64,000 nucleotides of DNA. It comes from Morchella semilibera. Taxonomy: Eukaryota; Ascomycota; Pezizomycetes; Pezizales; Morchellaceae. Position 1 is the first letter of the stretch. Each line of letters begins with the position of its first letter. The translations under genes were made by a program, and so were the position numbers. The DNA is taken from positions 1 through 64,000 of the forward strand of contig WBVU01000018.1 of assembly GCA_009192285.1 (NCBI GenBank), given 5' to 3'. The notes below the pieces were generated by a model. It had not been told where the DNA came from and ran no database searches. It saw only the letters and a program-made list of their open reading frames with translations. Positions 33,382 to 45,336 of this stretch are shown here, piece after piece.

Positions 33382-36300
33382 ATGCGGCGAGCCATACGGC
33401 GGGCAAAGAGTCTGGCATCAGTAACAGGGCAAGCAAAACTTAACCGAGCTCTAGTAGCGGCGGCGGAAAGGGGTGACAGAGAAGCCGTTGGACTATATCT
33501 TCAAGAAGGAGCGGATATCGAGGCCCGCCACTGGCCACAACTCGGAGAGTTCAACAATGGGTCCGTCGTTGTTAAAGTTCAAAGGGGTGCTTGTAAATGT
33601 GATACATACTTATTGAAGACCTATAAACTCGGAAAATATCTCACTTGGGGTAACCCAGTTCAGGTGATCGATACTCATGAGTTCTCCCGAACAGCACTTC
33701 AGGCTGCCGCGGACCGAGGGCATACAAGTGTAATAGAGCTATTACTAGAGTCCGGTGCGGATGCGAATGCACCTCCAGCAAAACTATTAGGGAGGACCGC
33801 ACTCCAGGCTGCTGCAGAAGGAGGGCATGAGACAGCAGTGCGGTTACTTTTGAAAGCAGGCGCCAACATCAACGAGCCAGCAACCTTGTACGGAAAATCC
33901 GCGCTTGAGGCTGCTGCTGAGGGAGGACATGAAAAGATAGTGCAGCTACTTCTCAATGAAGGTGCCGACCTTAACGGACCAGTCCCATCGTATGGAAGAA
34001 CAGCATTACAGGCCGCTATAGAGCAAGGACATGGCAACGTATTGCAATTGCTTTTGTTTAAAGGTGCTGACCTTAGTGGACCTTTACGGGAAGCGGTGGA
34101 AGGACAAAAAGAGGATACTTTGCAGTTATTATTGGACGCCGGAGGTGCCAACAGGAATATAAAATACGAGCATGGAGAAACGTTATTGCATATCGCAGTT
34201 AAATCCCGGCTCGAGCGTATCGTAGAGATACTCATCACTTCGGCATACAGTCAGACGAGGGCGAGCACTTCTCCCAATCATACCTTTAAAACCTACCTAA
34301 ACTCTTGCAGTTGTCCAATCCTCGATCTCATCGGCGCAACCGACCACCAACAGAGGAATGTTATACATTCAGCATGCTCATTCTCAGATTATAGCGAAAA
34401 TATATTCCGCATAATTCTAGAGAAATCCACGTCGAAACATCTCAGTGCTCGGGACACATTTGGCTCAACACCACTTCACCTTGCAGTTAGGCATGGAAAT
34501 CTACCGGCGGTACAGTTGTTAATCTCTAAAGATGTCGATATCGATACTCGTGACCTTGGGGACCAGACCCCGTTGCAAATCGCAGTCGATAAAGGGCTTG
34601 TCGATATCACACGGATTCTACTAACGAAAGGCGCTGCGACTGACCGTCTAACGGTGAAACACTTGCCTATATTAATACATGCATATGACGGTAGCAACCC
34701 CCGCACTGGGCATGTTGTGTTGTGCCGAACTCCCGGGAAAGGAACATCGGTTGAGTTAGTATCCGAACCAGACTCTATCATATCCCTCCGCCGAAGGTTT
34801 CTTGATACAAGGTCCTACTCAATTCACTTTGTGGCGTAAGCACCCATATATTCCAGAAGACATCTGAAGTGGCAAAGATCCAAAGGCTCACGTCGAATAA
34901 ACTATACTAGTCTGAGGGCAAAAAGGGAACTCATCTCAGACTCTAAAGTGAAGGGTGAAGTATCGTTTGTGGACCCCCGAAGTTTAATAAATCAACAGCT
35001 TGCGCTCCGGCATTATACATGTGACTATTCGAGAATAACTTCCGTGTCCTGGCTATGGTCAACCATCGATGATCATGGCTCACTATCCAATTGCCAGCCA
35101 CAATTTTCCGCAATCCCCAATAAGGATGTTCTCGCGTATAGTGGAGATAGGGGTAAGTTCGGTGGGTTTTCAGTGTTTATTCATTATTTTAATCGTTCTC
35201 ACTAGTGATATTCATCGGTTATTCATACTTCTGCTGTCCGGTTCGACGTAAATCAGACCTCTCACAGTCATTTACATCTGACGTGAAGGCAGTAGAAATA
35301 TCGTGGATTATGCTTGACGCCAACACTTCTCCAAAGGCACAGGTTTGCTCATTACAAACAGTTCAGTACCGCGGTACATTAAATATGAGAAACATATCTA
35401 TACCACGCCATGCAGCTGAGTTTGTGTCATGGTTTTTTCAGGACATTTGTGAGAGGTGGAGAGTTCTTATTGAAAGCGCCATGCTGCACATCACTGAGAT
35501 AGTCAGTTACTCTTTCTTTCCCGCTTTTCTTTGGATAAACTTGCGTTTTCTGATTCGCCAGCTGACCACCCTATATTGTTGCAGCGCCAAGTTCAACTAA
35601 GTCAAGGGGGAAGGAATCCGTTCGTCATTCAATCACTACTAAAGGATAGTCAGGAGTGGTCAAAACTCCGTAAGAACCATAAAGAAAATTACCTGAAAAT
35701 GATAGAACTCTTGGACGCATTCAAGGGAAACTATGCTCTTTATTCTGAGTTACTACCTCCCCCTGATCTGTCTCATCCCAGCCTTGGGCTCGATCCAGAA
35801 GTACACAAAGGATGCCATAGCCCTAAATTTGAGTCGCAAAGTCAAGATATTGAGTCACTTCCGCAAATTCGCAGGCTTTCGGAACAGATCAAAGAGTTTG
35901 AGGAAACATATCAAGCCGCATTATCTGAGCTAGATAGGGAATCAAAGGAAATGATTGAATTAGTGAGAGTCTCGTGCCTCAGCTTATGGGGTCCTAATAG
36001 AGCTAATGGGGTTTGTTTTATAGGAATTTAACTTGGTTTCAATATACGAGGCCCGACGTTCTATCGAAATGTCCGAAAGCATGAAGCGCCTTAGTTGGAT
36101 CACGGTAAAACATCCCATGAATCAATATTCCATTCTATGTGTAGTTGAGTGGTCATACTAAAAAATATAGTTCATATTCCTACCATTGATGTTTATTACT
36201 GTAAGTAATTATATATATTATCCGGGCATTATCTTGAGCCTCACTGATGGCGAACCTATATAGAGCTTTTTTGGGATGAATGTCGATATTCTCGCCAAAA

Positions 36301-36452
36301 ACCCAAGCTGGCGCCTCTATTTCTATGTGTCTCTACCATTTTTGGCCGTCGTGATCGCTGTCTGGGTTTTATGCAAATATCTCCCTGTTTGTTGCCAGCC
36401 GCTAAGGAGTATATTTCAACGTCACGGGGTTGGAAGTGCTAACACATCCTAG
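33382..36452 (+). CDS. Ankyrin-repeat protein fused to a CorA-like Mg2+ channel domain (about 872 aa)
   Basis: Seven exons are proposed: 33382-34835, 34911-35152, 35257-35501, 35585-35962, 36024-36104, 36171-36200 and 36264-36452. Coding length is 2619 nt with all phases consistent. Using the acceptor at 35205 instead adds 17 residues. Residues about 19-430 hold some nine ankyrin repeats (TALQAAADRGHTSVIELLL, TALQAAAEGGHETAVRLLL, TPLHLAVRHGNLPAVQLL). An unusual 50-residue insert lies between repeats 1 and 2. A long helical region follows (SMKRLSWIT, with the preceding EFNLVSIYEARRSIEM). Next are TM1 FIFLPLMFITSFF and the CorA signature GMN at 814-816, then a second TM (YVSLPFLAVVIAVWVLC). In CorA channels GMN forms the Mg2+ selectivity loop between TM1 and TM2. 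Ankyrins fused to CorA-like ends are known in fungi; the role is not established, and membrane sensing or ion gating is inference. Confidence 0.85.
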
Positions 36453-36806
36453 ATATCAGAGTTCTTTGAGTGTACCTTCGGTAAATGCTTGAGCTTTGTC
36501 TTTGGAGAAGGGAAGAGACGACCAAAGCCCCTTATGTTTGAGTCCCAAACGGTGGACACAGCCCCGCGTTATAAACGTCAGTACACCTTTGCCAATTTCA
36601 AGAAAATATTCTACATTGGTAATTTAGAACTAACTGTGCATGTGTCTTCTGGGGACTATAGCTACAAGTATGCTGTTTAACCGAAGAAGATCCTCTCTCC
36701 CTACAAGCCATGAGAATGTCTAAATCAGAGGTGTGGAGATCTGGGACTAGGTAAGATAGGGTGGTTTATGTTCAGTTCTATATATAGTAAGACTTACGGT
36801 TGGGAC

Positions 36807-36928
36807 TAGGTACATACTTTGGCAAGAGGCCAAAACAGAGTTTTCACACGGTGAACTCTGTTTAGTCATCTTTTTATTAGGACTTGATCCTTGGAAACTC
36901 CGTTTTGTCTGGTTGCCAAACGGGCCCT
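36807..36928. mobile_element. hAT-like MITE, copy 2 (about 122 bp)
   Basis: It shares the interior and right end (GGTTGCCAAACGGGCCCTAA) with the copy at 29931-30050. Its left terminus has decayed to TACATACTTTGGCAAG. The copy is about 350 bp downstream of the ankyrin-CorA stop. The left boundary is approximate. Confidence 0.65.
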
Positions 36929-39900
36929 AAATAGTTAAAGACCCAATATAGAATATATCTTCGGTCTAATATAACGTCTTCACAAAGCGAGTGTGCGAAG
37001 CCTCTTGTGCGGAGCTGCATGTATGTATGAAGTATAAAAGCCTCTGTGCGGAAGCTACCCCTAACCCTAACTAGTATCTTGGCATATCTATATACTACAC
37101 CACCCGAACCCGAACAGTATGGAAAAACGGGGTGAAATCACTATAGAGGACTATAGGGTTTAGTATTGGGTACCGGATTAAGCCGGCATTTAAGGAAGAT
37201 TATTGTACCAATACCGTATCCTTACCGCATTGCTATGTAGCGTGTTGACGGGAATACCGTAATAATCCCACCCTCTTTTGGTTTTTGGTACTGTATATAT
37301 ATATATAACAGAACGTCATGTTGTCATTACATGTAGTTTAGGTGGCAAGACGAGCCGTTAGACACGGCGAGAAGAGCGGCGTCTTTCCCTCTGCTCCTCG
37401 TAAATAATACAAGACTGTTCTCTCTACCTATCCTACTGAATTTTGCGCCTAGCTCCAACAACTTTTGATGATGGTCATTTTCTTAGTGGAGGCATAGAGG
37501 GGTTCCAGCACCAGGCGAGTCTCTGGGTCAAACAGCGGGTTCTGACAATAATCTCATTTACTTGGAATAGAATCCTCTCACAAACAGTCCTGGGGTAAAG
37601 TGTTCAGATATAATGGCCTATTACACATACTTATATACTCAAGTGGGCAAATATAGCTATAGTACGTGATAGGCAAGAAAATACTGCAGACATGTGTTAA
37701 AAAGAAGAAGCAAAGTAAAACACAACCCGTCTGTCAATGTAGAGAGATCTTGAGAGGGCCTAAATAATCAGCCCACCCACCGCGGCAGTTTCTGGGTGCG
37801 AAGGATCAAAATCTAGCCAGACACATTCACCTCAAACCCGCCATCATCAAGACAAGTGAAATGGCTTATTTGTATTTCTTTCGACGAATCGCCTATTCTA
37901 TGGGGGGGGGGGTATACTATACTAGCCCGCGCTATAAAGTTATATACCCGTTCGAGCTCTCCTCCCAACTGAAGGAAGACAATGAAATGGGAGAGCAGTA
38001 CTTATATAGTTTCAAAAAACCAAAAAATAGGACTAAAAAACAGAAGCGAAAGGCCGGGAAAGACTGAAACATCATTATCTTCGATCGGAGGGTACAAATG
38101 GGAATGCGTTCAAGTTCGTGGGTCCCCCAACGGCCGTCCGCCTCCGAGTTGGTCGTAAGTGCAACTGTGCATCCATTGAGAGAAAAAAACAAAGATAATA
38201 CCGGGGGGGTAGTCAAAAAAGTGAAAACTAAGCACTAAGCAGATGATGAGCAATAAATATAAGGCGGGATAACAGCCTGGGCTGAGAGTCTGAGACTCAT
38301 TTCGAAACCTGCCGTCCCATTCCCACGCCACATGAACGAGTTAAACAAGGCACCAAATTGCTTAAACACCCCAGAACTGGATCAACTGATACAGGATGCA
38401 TTCTTTGTAATAATGTAAGGGATTAGATTTCTGTGAAGAGAAAAATCCTAGAACACGGCCGGTTCTGGGCGCTATTTAATTGACCCTTATAAAGGTCATA
38501 GGGGATCGAATCACAAAACTCAAGATGCGTTTACGGTAGCACAGACGTACGGCCTACTAGATTGATTATTATATCATACCTCGTGAGTTTGATCGACTTA
38601 ATAGGTGTAACATATTCAATTTTCGCCCAGAATGGATATTTTCTCATCTCCAGCTTCTAACAGTACTCTCCATCTTCAAATACTGAGAACTTATAAGATA
38701 ATAACTCTACTCTCGCTACAATATTTATCAAGCAATTGTATTATAACAAATATCCACTTACACCGTTCCATATTGTGAGGCTCGGATCGAGTAACTCAGT
38801 ATATATCACTCACTACATGCATGCAGCTATCGATTGATCAGCCCCAAAAAAGGCTATATGCGCGACCATTAAGTAATTGCCGTAGCGAGGATTATCCGTA
38901 TCGGCCTATTTTATTATTTTCAGATCCGACCGACCTGCCGCAGCCCTAAATTCCCAGCGGTTTCGGAGAGTTCCGGCCGTTAGCCGGAACCCACGAACCC
39001 TAAAGTACGGTGTACCCTCCTCCCTAGCTTGAGAGAACATGGTGTTTACCAATCCACAAGATTGAGGTCTATGCATTAGTAACCCACGGGCATAAACTAA
39101 TATCTCAGGAACCACAACTGAGTTTAGGCGGTCGTTGCAATAAGGTATTCCTTACAAATGGTGCAGGAGTACTGTATCATGCATACTGCGGGTTATACGT
39201 TAGGGGTGGTGGTGCCGGTGCCGGTGCCGGGTACGGTACAGACCGCGTACAGCCGATGTTTGTAGGGTATGGTACTATAGACTAACTAAATCAAGGTACT
39301 GCTATACCCCTTGATTCAATCCTTAATCGGTTCATACTTCTGTTTTCCGCTTATAATTACAAGTACCGAGTCTCGGTAGCTTATTAGATTAATAGATGTC
39401 CAACTTTAATTTACCGAATTGAGTGTCTTTGGGGGGGGATCGGGGAATTGATTGTAAGGCTTAATGGGCAGTATATACCTCTGATCTATATATATATAAT
39501 ATGGTGATCTATATAGTTATATATGTAGTTATAGAATTATGTGCATTTTAAATTTCTTTGGCTTCTCATGATCTGTACCTACATGTATTCAACGGAATCT
39601 TGTTTTAGATCAGCTCCTGCAGCCTTAAATTACATGCATGTCTTCGTATAGTCCTAGAATTCGGATCTCGTAGAAGCCGTCCTTAGATTTGATTTCGGGA
39701 ATAAAAACCTTTACGCGATTTGTGTACCCGTCAACCACTAAGCAGACTGCAGCATATAAATTTGCTTACATACCAGGCAACTTTTACCAATTCAAGCCGA
39801 TTGATATCAATCTGGGTTGAGTCATTGTTGTTTTGTTCATTGCCAGCATCTGTATTAGGAAAGTGAACGGTATTACTAACAGCATGGGTAATGATCGAAA

Positions 39901-40086
39901 TTACTTGCACGCACGTCAAGTATCTCAATGTGGTTATGTTAAGGAATTGAGCTTAGATTAACCAGATGATAGACTACACTACACTACGGAAAGCTCTTGG
40001 TGAATAAAATAAGGAGGGGAGAGTATGAATGGAGATTTCGACATAAATACCGACCATCTCCTCCGAGCTGATCAATCTCCACCTCG

Positions 40087-40145
40087 CTCATCCTCATCCT
40101 CATCCTCATCCTCATCCTCATCCTCATCCTCATCCTCATCCTCAT
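40087..40145 (+). repeat. (CTCATC)n hexanucleotide array in the LysM promoter
   Basis: About nine to ten tandem CTCATC units end 55 bp before the LysM start codon. CT-rich tracts are common core-promoter features in fungi. A pure hexamer array at this position could vary in length between isolates and affect expression. Confidence 0.85.
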
Positions 40146-40200
40146 ATTCCATCTACTATTCTCGCCTTCTAATTCTAATAACCCTCTCACCAACTTCACA

Positions 40201-40706
40201 ATGAAGCTTTCTGCCCTCACCACCCTCCTTGCCGCGACCCTCGTGTCCTCCGCAACTCTCGACAAGCGCTACGTCGTCAACCCACCAGGCCCAACCCAAG
40301 GCGCCGCCATCTCGACCTGCAACCGCTGGGACTATGTCGGCACAGGCGTGACCTGCTCCACCATCGCCAGCAAGTACGGTTATCCGGCCTCCCGGGTCGT
40401 CACCTACAACCCCTTCTTGAACTCGGCCTGCACGAACATGTGGCTCGGCTACTGGGTAAGCTTTCTTCGCTGCGTCGCTAATGCTAATTTCGTACAGCCG
40501 CTAATAACATGTGTTTTTATATATAGGTCTGCTCTGGCGTCTCGTCTGCTTCAGCCACCTCTGGCACCCCACCGGTTACTTCAGTTCGCGCTCGTGCAGT
40601 GCCGGTTGAGACGGTCACGATCACTGAACTGTCTCCAGTTACCTGCAGTTGCCCGAGCTTGACCTATACCACCACTGCGACAGTCACAGTTACTGCAGGC
40701 CTTTAG
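40201..40706 (+). CDS. Secreted single-LysM protein, 144 aa
   Basis: Exons 40201-40455 and 40527-40706 are joined by a 71-nt intron (GTAAGC...TATATAG) in phase 0. Residues 1-18 are a signal peptide. LDKR at about 20-23 is a Kex2-type cleavage site giving a mature start at YVVNPPG. The segment with WDYVGTGVTCSTIASKYGY, YNPFLNSACTNMWLG and VCSG fits one LysM fold, including the conserved Asn-Pro and the Cys pairs of fungal LysM proteins. The C-terminal third is Ser/Thr/Val-rich with an extra TCSC pair. LysM domains bind chitin or peptidoglycan oligomers, and single-domain secreted forms often act as effectors or cell-wall guards. It is isolated from other genes. The hexanucleotide array immediately upstream may tune its promoter. 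Confidence 0.85.
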
Positions 40707-43047
40707 AGTGGATTGAAGGTGTAAAGATTGAATTGAAGTTTACCTAAGAGGGAGGGGGAGGGGGGTTTCTAGTATGAGGTGTTGATGATGGCGTGGTGGT
40801 GATTTGAGTGTTGAGATATATATATGTAGTTGCAATGGTATGAGGACTAGTTGTGATATAAATATTCCGTCTGAACTGTAGTCATTGCATTCATGTTCAT
40901 TCAAAAAGCCAAGTAACATATTTATATATTGAATTAAAGAGTCGATCCAGAGATATTCAAAAGGAAGAAATTATAGCTGCAAGGCACAGAGACCATTCTA
41001 GTCCGCGAAATAAACAGAAAAGAAAAATTGAAAAAAAAAAAAAAAAATACAATCTATATATTTAAAACAAATAATCTGGTTGTTGATTATCTATTAATTA
41101 CTTCCCCGGACAGGCTTGAACTGTCAACCTCTCGATCGCACAACAAACCAGAGAACAACACCCTAGCTAGCCTATCTAACAGTCGAACGCGCTAGCCAAT
41201 TGCGCCACGGAGAATTACTAGCTCAAGGCGATTCCACTTCTTTATACATCTTGCAAAACGTTAATATTTAACGAAATTGACGAGGCAAAAAGTAAGTACA
41301 TGTACTATGCACCTGTTCTAACTATAAATCAAGTTTCACAAGACTACAAGCAAAAATATATATACGAAAGCCCAGTACCTACTACTACACAAAAAATGAT
41401 CCTGTATCTACCAGGCCGCGGGTATGCCCTACATTCACAGTTACATGTATGTATACGCACCAAACCAAATATCACGTTATAATAAACCTCCCCTCAATCT
41501 ACACTTCTTATATGGCCGCATGCACTAGCGCTACTTCCCACGAGGTAAATATTTCTAACACAATTATGTAGATTTTAATAGATCCCACGGCCATTTCCGG
41601 GGGCAAGACGTACCATCAGGTCTCCTGGGCCGACATCGACGGCCCCAAGAATATATTATCCCATGTTATATGTTATTCCTTCGATCTCTCTCCACTACAG
41701 TACACCATCCAACACAGGGATGAGGTATGTATATATTCATATAACAGTACTTGCCATACACATATCTTGAGCATATAAATTAGCCGTGTGAAAGCCATCA
41801 ATATCCTCATGCAGCCCCAAATCAAAGTAAATCTCTTGTCCCAGTCGACTTCCGAACAGCTACGACTTTACCACCACCCTATTTCCTGGCCTCGAATAAC
41901 TGCATAAATTTATATTAATTATATCCGCGTGTAGAGAGATTTTCCCCAGCCCGTACGTCACCCTAGACCCGCACCATAAGACCCTCATGCACAGCCAGCG
42001 CTGTATTAACGTCATGATCTACAAAGTCTGCCTCCCCACGCAAAAGACCACCACTACTTAACCCCATAGAAAGCCCTCTTCCTACAACGATCCCTCCTTC
42101 GATTCCCAGACACTTCAACTTCAGGCCCGAATCTCTACCACCCCACAACCCCCCATAAAACACCAGTACACACACACACCCTCCCCAGATACAGCTCAGC
42201 ACCCCATCTACCCCACACTTCCGCCAACCTCATAACACCGGAACATCTCCATCAGGCACCACGATGAAAATACACAGCTCTCCTTCGGTCCAGGGTTAGG
42301 GTTATTGTCACCCACAGCACGCACCGACCTACCCACCTACAGCGGCAGAAAAACACATTAGACTGAAAACAATCCCAGGCACCTCCAGTCCCCCATAGCC
42401 GCCAAAAAGAAAAACTATCTCTCCCATCCGCGAGTGACACCCTATGAACATTCCTTGGCACTCCTCAAGCTGCTTGGCACTCCACGTTTCGTGATGCCAG
42501 CCCCCGCGAGCGGATCGATAGGCAGCATAGTACCCGCGGGGCGGTCCCGAGTAAACAATGCGGAAATCCCTGTGTCTAACCGAACGGGGTAGGCTAAAAA
42601 TAATAGGGTCTGGCGGGTGTCAGCGGTGCATCAGTGGTGGCCTTGGGTTTGTAGGAGGGGAGGGGGAGGTATATAGCAAGTGTTTGTCCCCTCTCCCCAG
42701 TTATTAGAGTCGTTTCTCTTATTTCTATTTCATTTATGAGTATTCGGAGATCGAGAGGTTATGCGGGGGTTAGCTTCATTGGGTATCACTCGGCCCATTC
42801 CAGTTCAGTCTCAGGTCACATCACCGCTCTTTCCCGGATCCAGCTATAACCGTAACCATTGCTATATTCTATTTTATTCATTCCGTTTATACATACCACT
42901 AAGAAAATATCCCAACTCCCGTTAACAAAAGAAACCCGGCCGTGATTAACAAATGAAAACCTCTAGTAATAGTAGCTAAGTATATATATACACACCCCAC
43001 GAAATTTAAGAACATAAAGAAAACTATATCATAGCAGAGCATAACAT
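40707..43047. other. Interval with tRNA-Asn; no protein gene
   Basis: Contains tRNA-Asn (41101-41214), a poly-A run near 41029-41047 and a telomere-like GGGTTAGGGTTA at 42293. The open frames around 41963-42461 are C-rich low-complexity translations without domains. The last 60 bp are the MFS gene's 3' flank. Confidence 0.5.
41101..41214 (-). tRNA. tRNA-Asn(GUU) with a 40-nt intron
   Basis: On the minus strand the cloverleaf is complete. The acceptor stem TTCTCCG pairs with CGGGGAA, followed by discriminator G. The D arm contains GGCGCAATTGGCTAGCGC. The anticodon loop CTGTTA carries GTT, and the anticodon stem TTCGA/TCGAG pairs (one wobble). The T arm is GACAG-TTCAAGC-CTGTC. A 40-nt intron sits at the canonical position after base 37, leaving a 74-nt mature tRNA. 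Confidence 0.93.
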
Positions 43048-45152
43048 TCAAGCCATGGAGGTCTCCGGCGCGGAGATGTACGTTTGCGAGCTATAGGCGG
43101 TCTGCACCTGAGAGGCGGGCAGCTTGCCCTCTTCTTTCTCAGTTCCCGACGAGGTTGCGAACTTGCTGCGTGCGCGGATGCGGGGGCCGTACTTGTAGAA
43201 GAGGAGGGGAATGGGTGCGAATACGACGAGGAGGCAGGCTGCGGGGTGTGTTAGCAAGATCATCGAATGCGAAAGGAAAGAAAGAACTATTCAACTCACC
43301 GAGAACGGTGCCCGCCCATTCGGCGCCGAGGTTCGCATACATCTTTGGCATAAATAGCGGGAAGCCGAATGCAAACAGACACCTAAGCAGTGTCGCACTT
43401 GCCATACAACTCGCCGATATCTCACTATCAATTCCCAATATCAATTATTAGCCCTCTTGTCTCTCACTAGTCCCCCCCAAAAGACAGACAGGAAAAGAAC
43501 TCACAAATACGCCTCTCCCAAATACCCCAACACACACACAAACATCGTCACCATACTCCACCCAAACGGTATTCCGGACGCAACTGGCCACATCCAGTGA
43601 ATATTCTCGAACCCCGTCCATGCAAACCAGAAGGCGCTGATGGGCGCCACCGCGCTCGCCACGATGGCCAGCGGGAGCCTTCCCTCCGGATACGCCCCCA
43701 GAATGCCCATGGCCTCGCGCTCATGTCGCTTCTTGAGGTAGAAGTGCTTATTTCCTATTGCGGCAGTGGGAAGACTGAGAAGGACGCCGAGCCCGATGCC
43801 GAGGAAGGCGAGTCCTGCAGGGCCCTGCTTGAAGTGGTAACGGCCGGTGAAGACGTATGGATAGGCGCCAAAGTAGAGGAACCTATGAATTATACAGAAT
43901 CAGTCTCGCCCGCCCACCGGTGCCGCCAGTTAAAGGGAAACCACTCACAAGATGCCATATATCAAACTCAGATACAAACTCATCAACACGACAATGGGAT
44001 CCTGGACCAGGAGCAACAATGGCCGTCCCATACTCCCTTTAACCTCGTTCCACCCCTTCTTCTTTGTTGCCCACGCCCTCTGCTCAAACTCGACCCCAGC
44101 GTTCATCCCCGGCTCCATGCTAATGTCCTTAAAATTGACCTTGCGCGCAGAACGCTCCAAGAGCACAGGCTGGTACGTCTCCGGAAGCCAGCACAATGCG
44201 AGCCCGAGGAGCCCAGAGCAGATCATCATAAACCACAGGATCCAGCGCCAGCTCTCGAGGACGCCACCGGGAGCAAACTGTGCGAGGTAACCGCCGGCGA
44301 TGGGGCCAGCGACGGGACCAATAAAGGCAGCGAGAATGTAGATTCCGAGGGGGATTCCTACTTCCTCCGCTACAATTTTTGTTAATATACCTTTACATAA
44401 ACTTATTTCTAGACAGAGAGGATGAGGGGGAGAGAGAGGAAACTCACTGGAATATATATCCGTGAAGCTCCCGGCCGACACCGTCATTGCGGGCGAAGCC
44501 ACAAAGCCAGAAATGAAACGGCAGATAATGTGGCCCGCGAAGCTATCGGTCATCGCGGCGGGGATCTGCAGGACCACAAAGAGGAACCATGTTGGGTGAT
44601 AGATACGGTTTCTACCGTACACCTCGCTGAGAGGGGCGAAAATGATGGTGCCACAGGCGATTCCGAGGAGGTACCTACCATTCAATGTCAGTATATATGG
44701 AAGAAGAAGGATGAGGAGGGTGAGGGGAGGAAGCATACAAACTGAGAGAGAGGATGGTAACTACACGAGTGGTGTGGAAGTATGCCTCCATATTTGGGAT
44801 TGCCGGGGAGATGATGGACGCCCCCATGGTGACAATAAATGTCATGAAGCACATTATTCCTGCGATAGCGGCCTCTGTACAACTCTCTCCATCAGTTATC
44901 CATCATCATTAAAAAAAAAAAAAAAAAAAAGAAAAGAAAAACAGAGCAGCAGGGTCAATCAAACATACTCTTTCCTGGAGACCAATTCCTCGGCGAGCAC
45001 GAAAGCTCCTCGATCCCCCTCTTGACTTGTAGATCGACCTCCGAGAGCGTCGGGAGTGCAGCGGGAACCTCATGCAGGGTTTCGTTACTGCTCAAGAGAG
45101 AATTTTCTGAACCATTGATGGCAGGTGGTCGACTGTAATTGTGGGTTGACAT
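43048..45152 (-). CDS. MFS transporter, DHA1 type, 553 aa
   Basis: Seven exons are proposed: 44969-45152, 44739-44874, 44448-44674, 43949-44369, 43505-43882, 43300-43424 and 43048-43238. Introns are 61-94 nt, mostly with GTGAGT donors. Coding length is 1662 nt and all phases agree. The N-terminal 60 residues are cytosolic and polar, then membrane segments begin (IAGIMCFMTFIVTMGASII). Motif A is APLSEVYGRNRIY, and the antiporter motif C region reads GPVAGPIAGGYLAQ. The central loop (LPETYQPVLLERSARKV) and the later FGWSMVT segment fit DHA1 drug:H+ antiporters of the Tpo1/Flr1 kind, usually 12 TM and about 550 residues. It probably exports small toxic molecules or polyamines across the plasma membrane; the substrate cannot be told from sequence alone. 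No biosynthetic genes adjoin it. Confidence 0.9.
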
Positions 45153-45303
45153 CTTTTTTTTTTGTTGTTGTTGCAGCTAGCTAGCTAGTAGTAGTATTAC
45201 TACCAAACCAATCTATCAGGTTAATTCAGACAATTATATACTCAGGTCTCTATCAATCAATCCGTGCTTGGATAGTGTGACGGACTGATGATTATGATTA
45301 TGG

Positions 45304-45336
45304 TGGATGGATGGATGGGTGGATGGATGGATGGAT
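45304..45336. repeat. GGAT microsatellite upstream of the MFS gene
   Basis: About eight GGAT units with one GGGT variant lie 150 bp upstream of the MFS start. TATATAAA on the minus strand near 45375-45384 is a possible TATA box for that gene. Confidence 0.6.

Larger units (their letters stand above)
36453..40200. other. Gene-free interval
   Basis: This interval holds the second hAT-like MITE (36807-36928), a telomere-like CCCTAACCCTAAC at 37058-37070 and a GCCGGT triple repeat near 39212. A (TA)n run lies near 39488. Short frames such as 37861-38067 are AT-rich or low-complexity and are not called. Confidence 0.5.

Noticed and set aside
34837-34839. In-frame TAA that would end the ankyrin protein at 485 aa
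   Set aside because: The TAA overlaps a GTAAGC donor. A 75-nt intron to 34910 restores the frame and leads into a complete CorA-like end, so the two parts are one gene.
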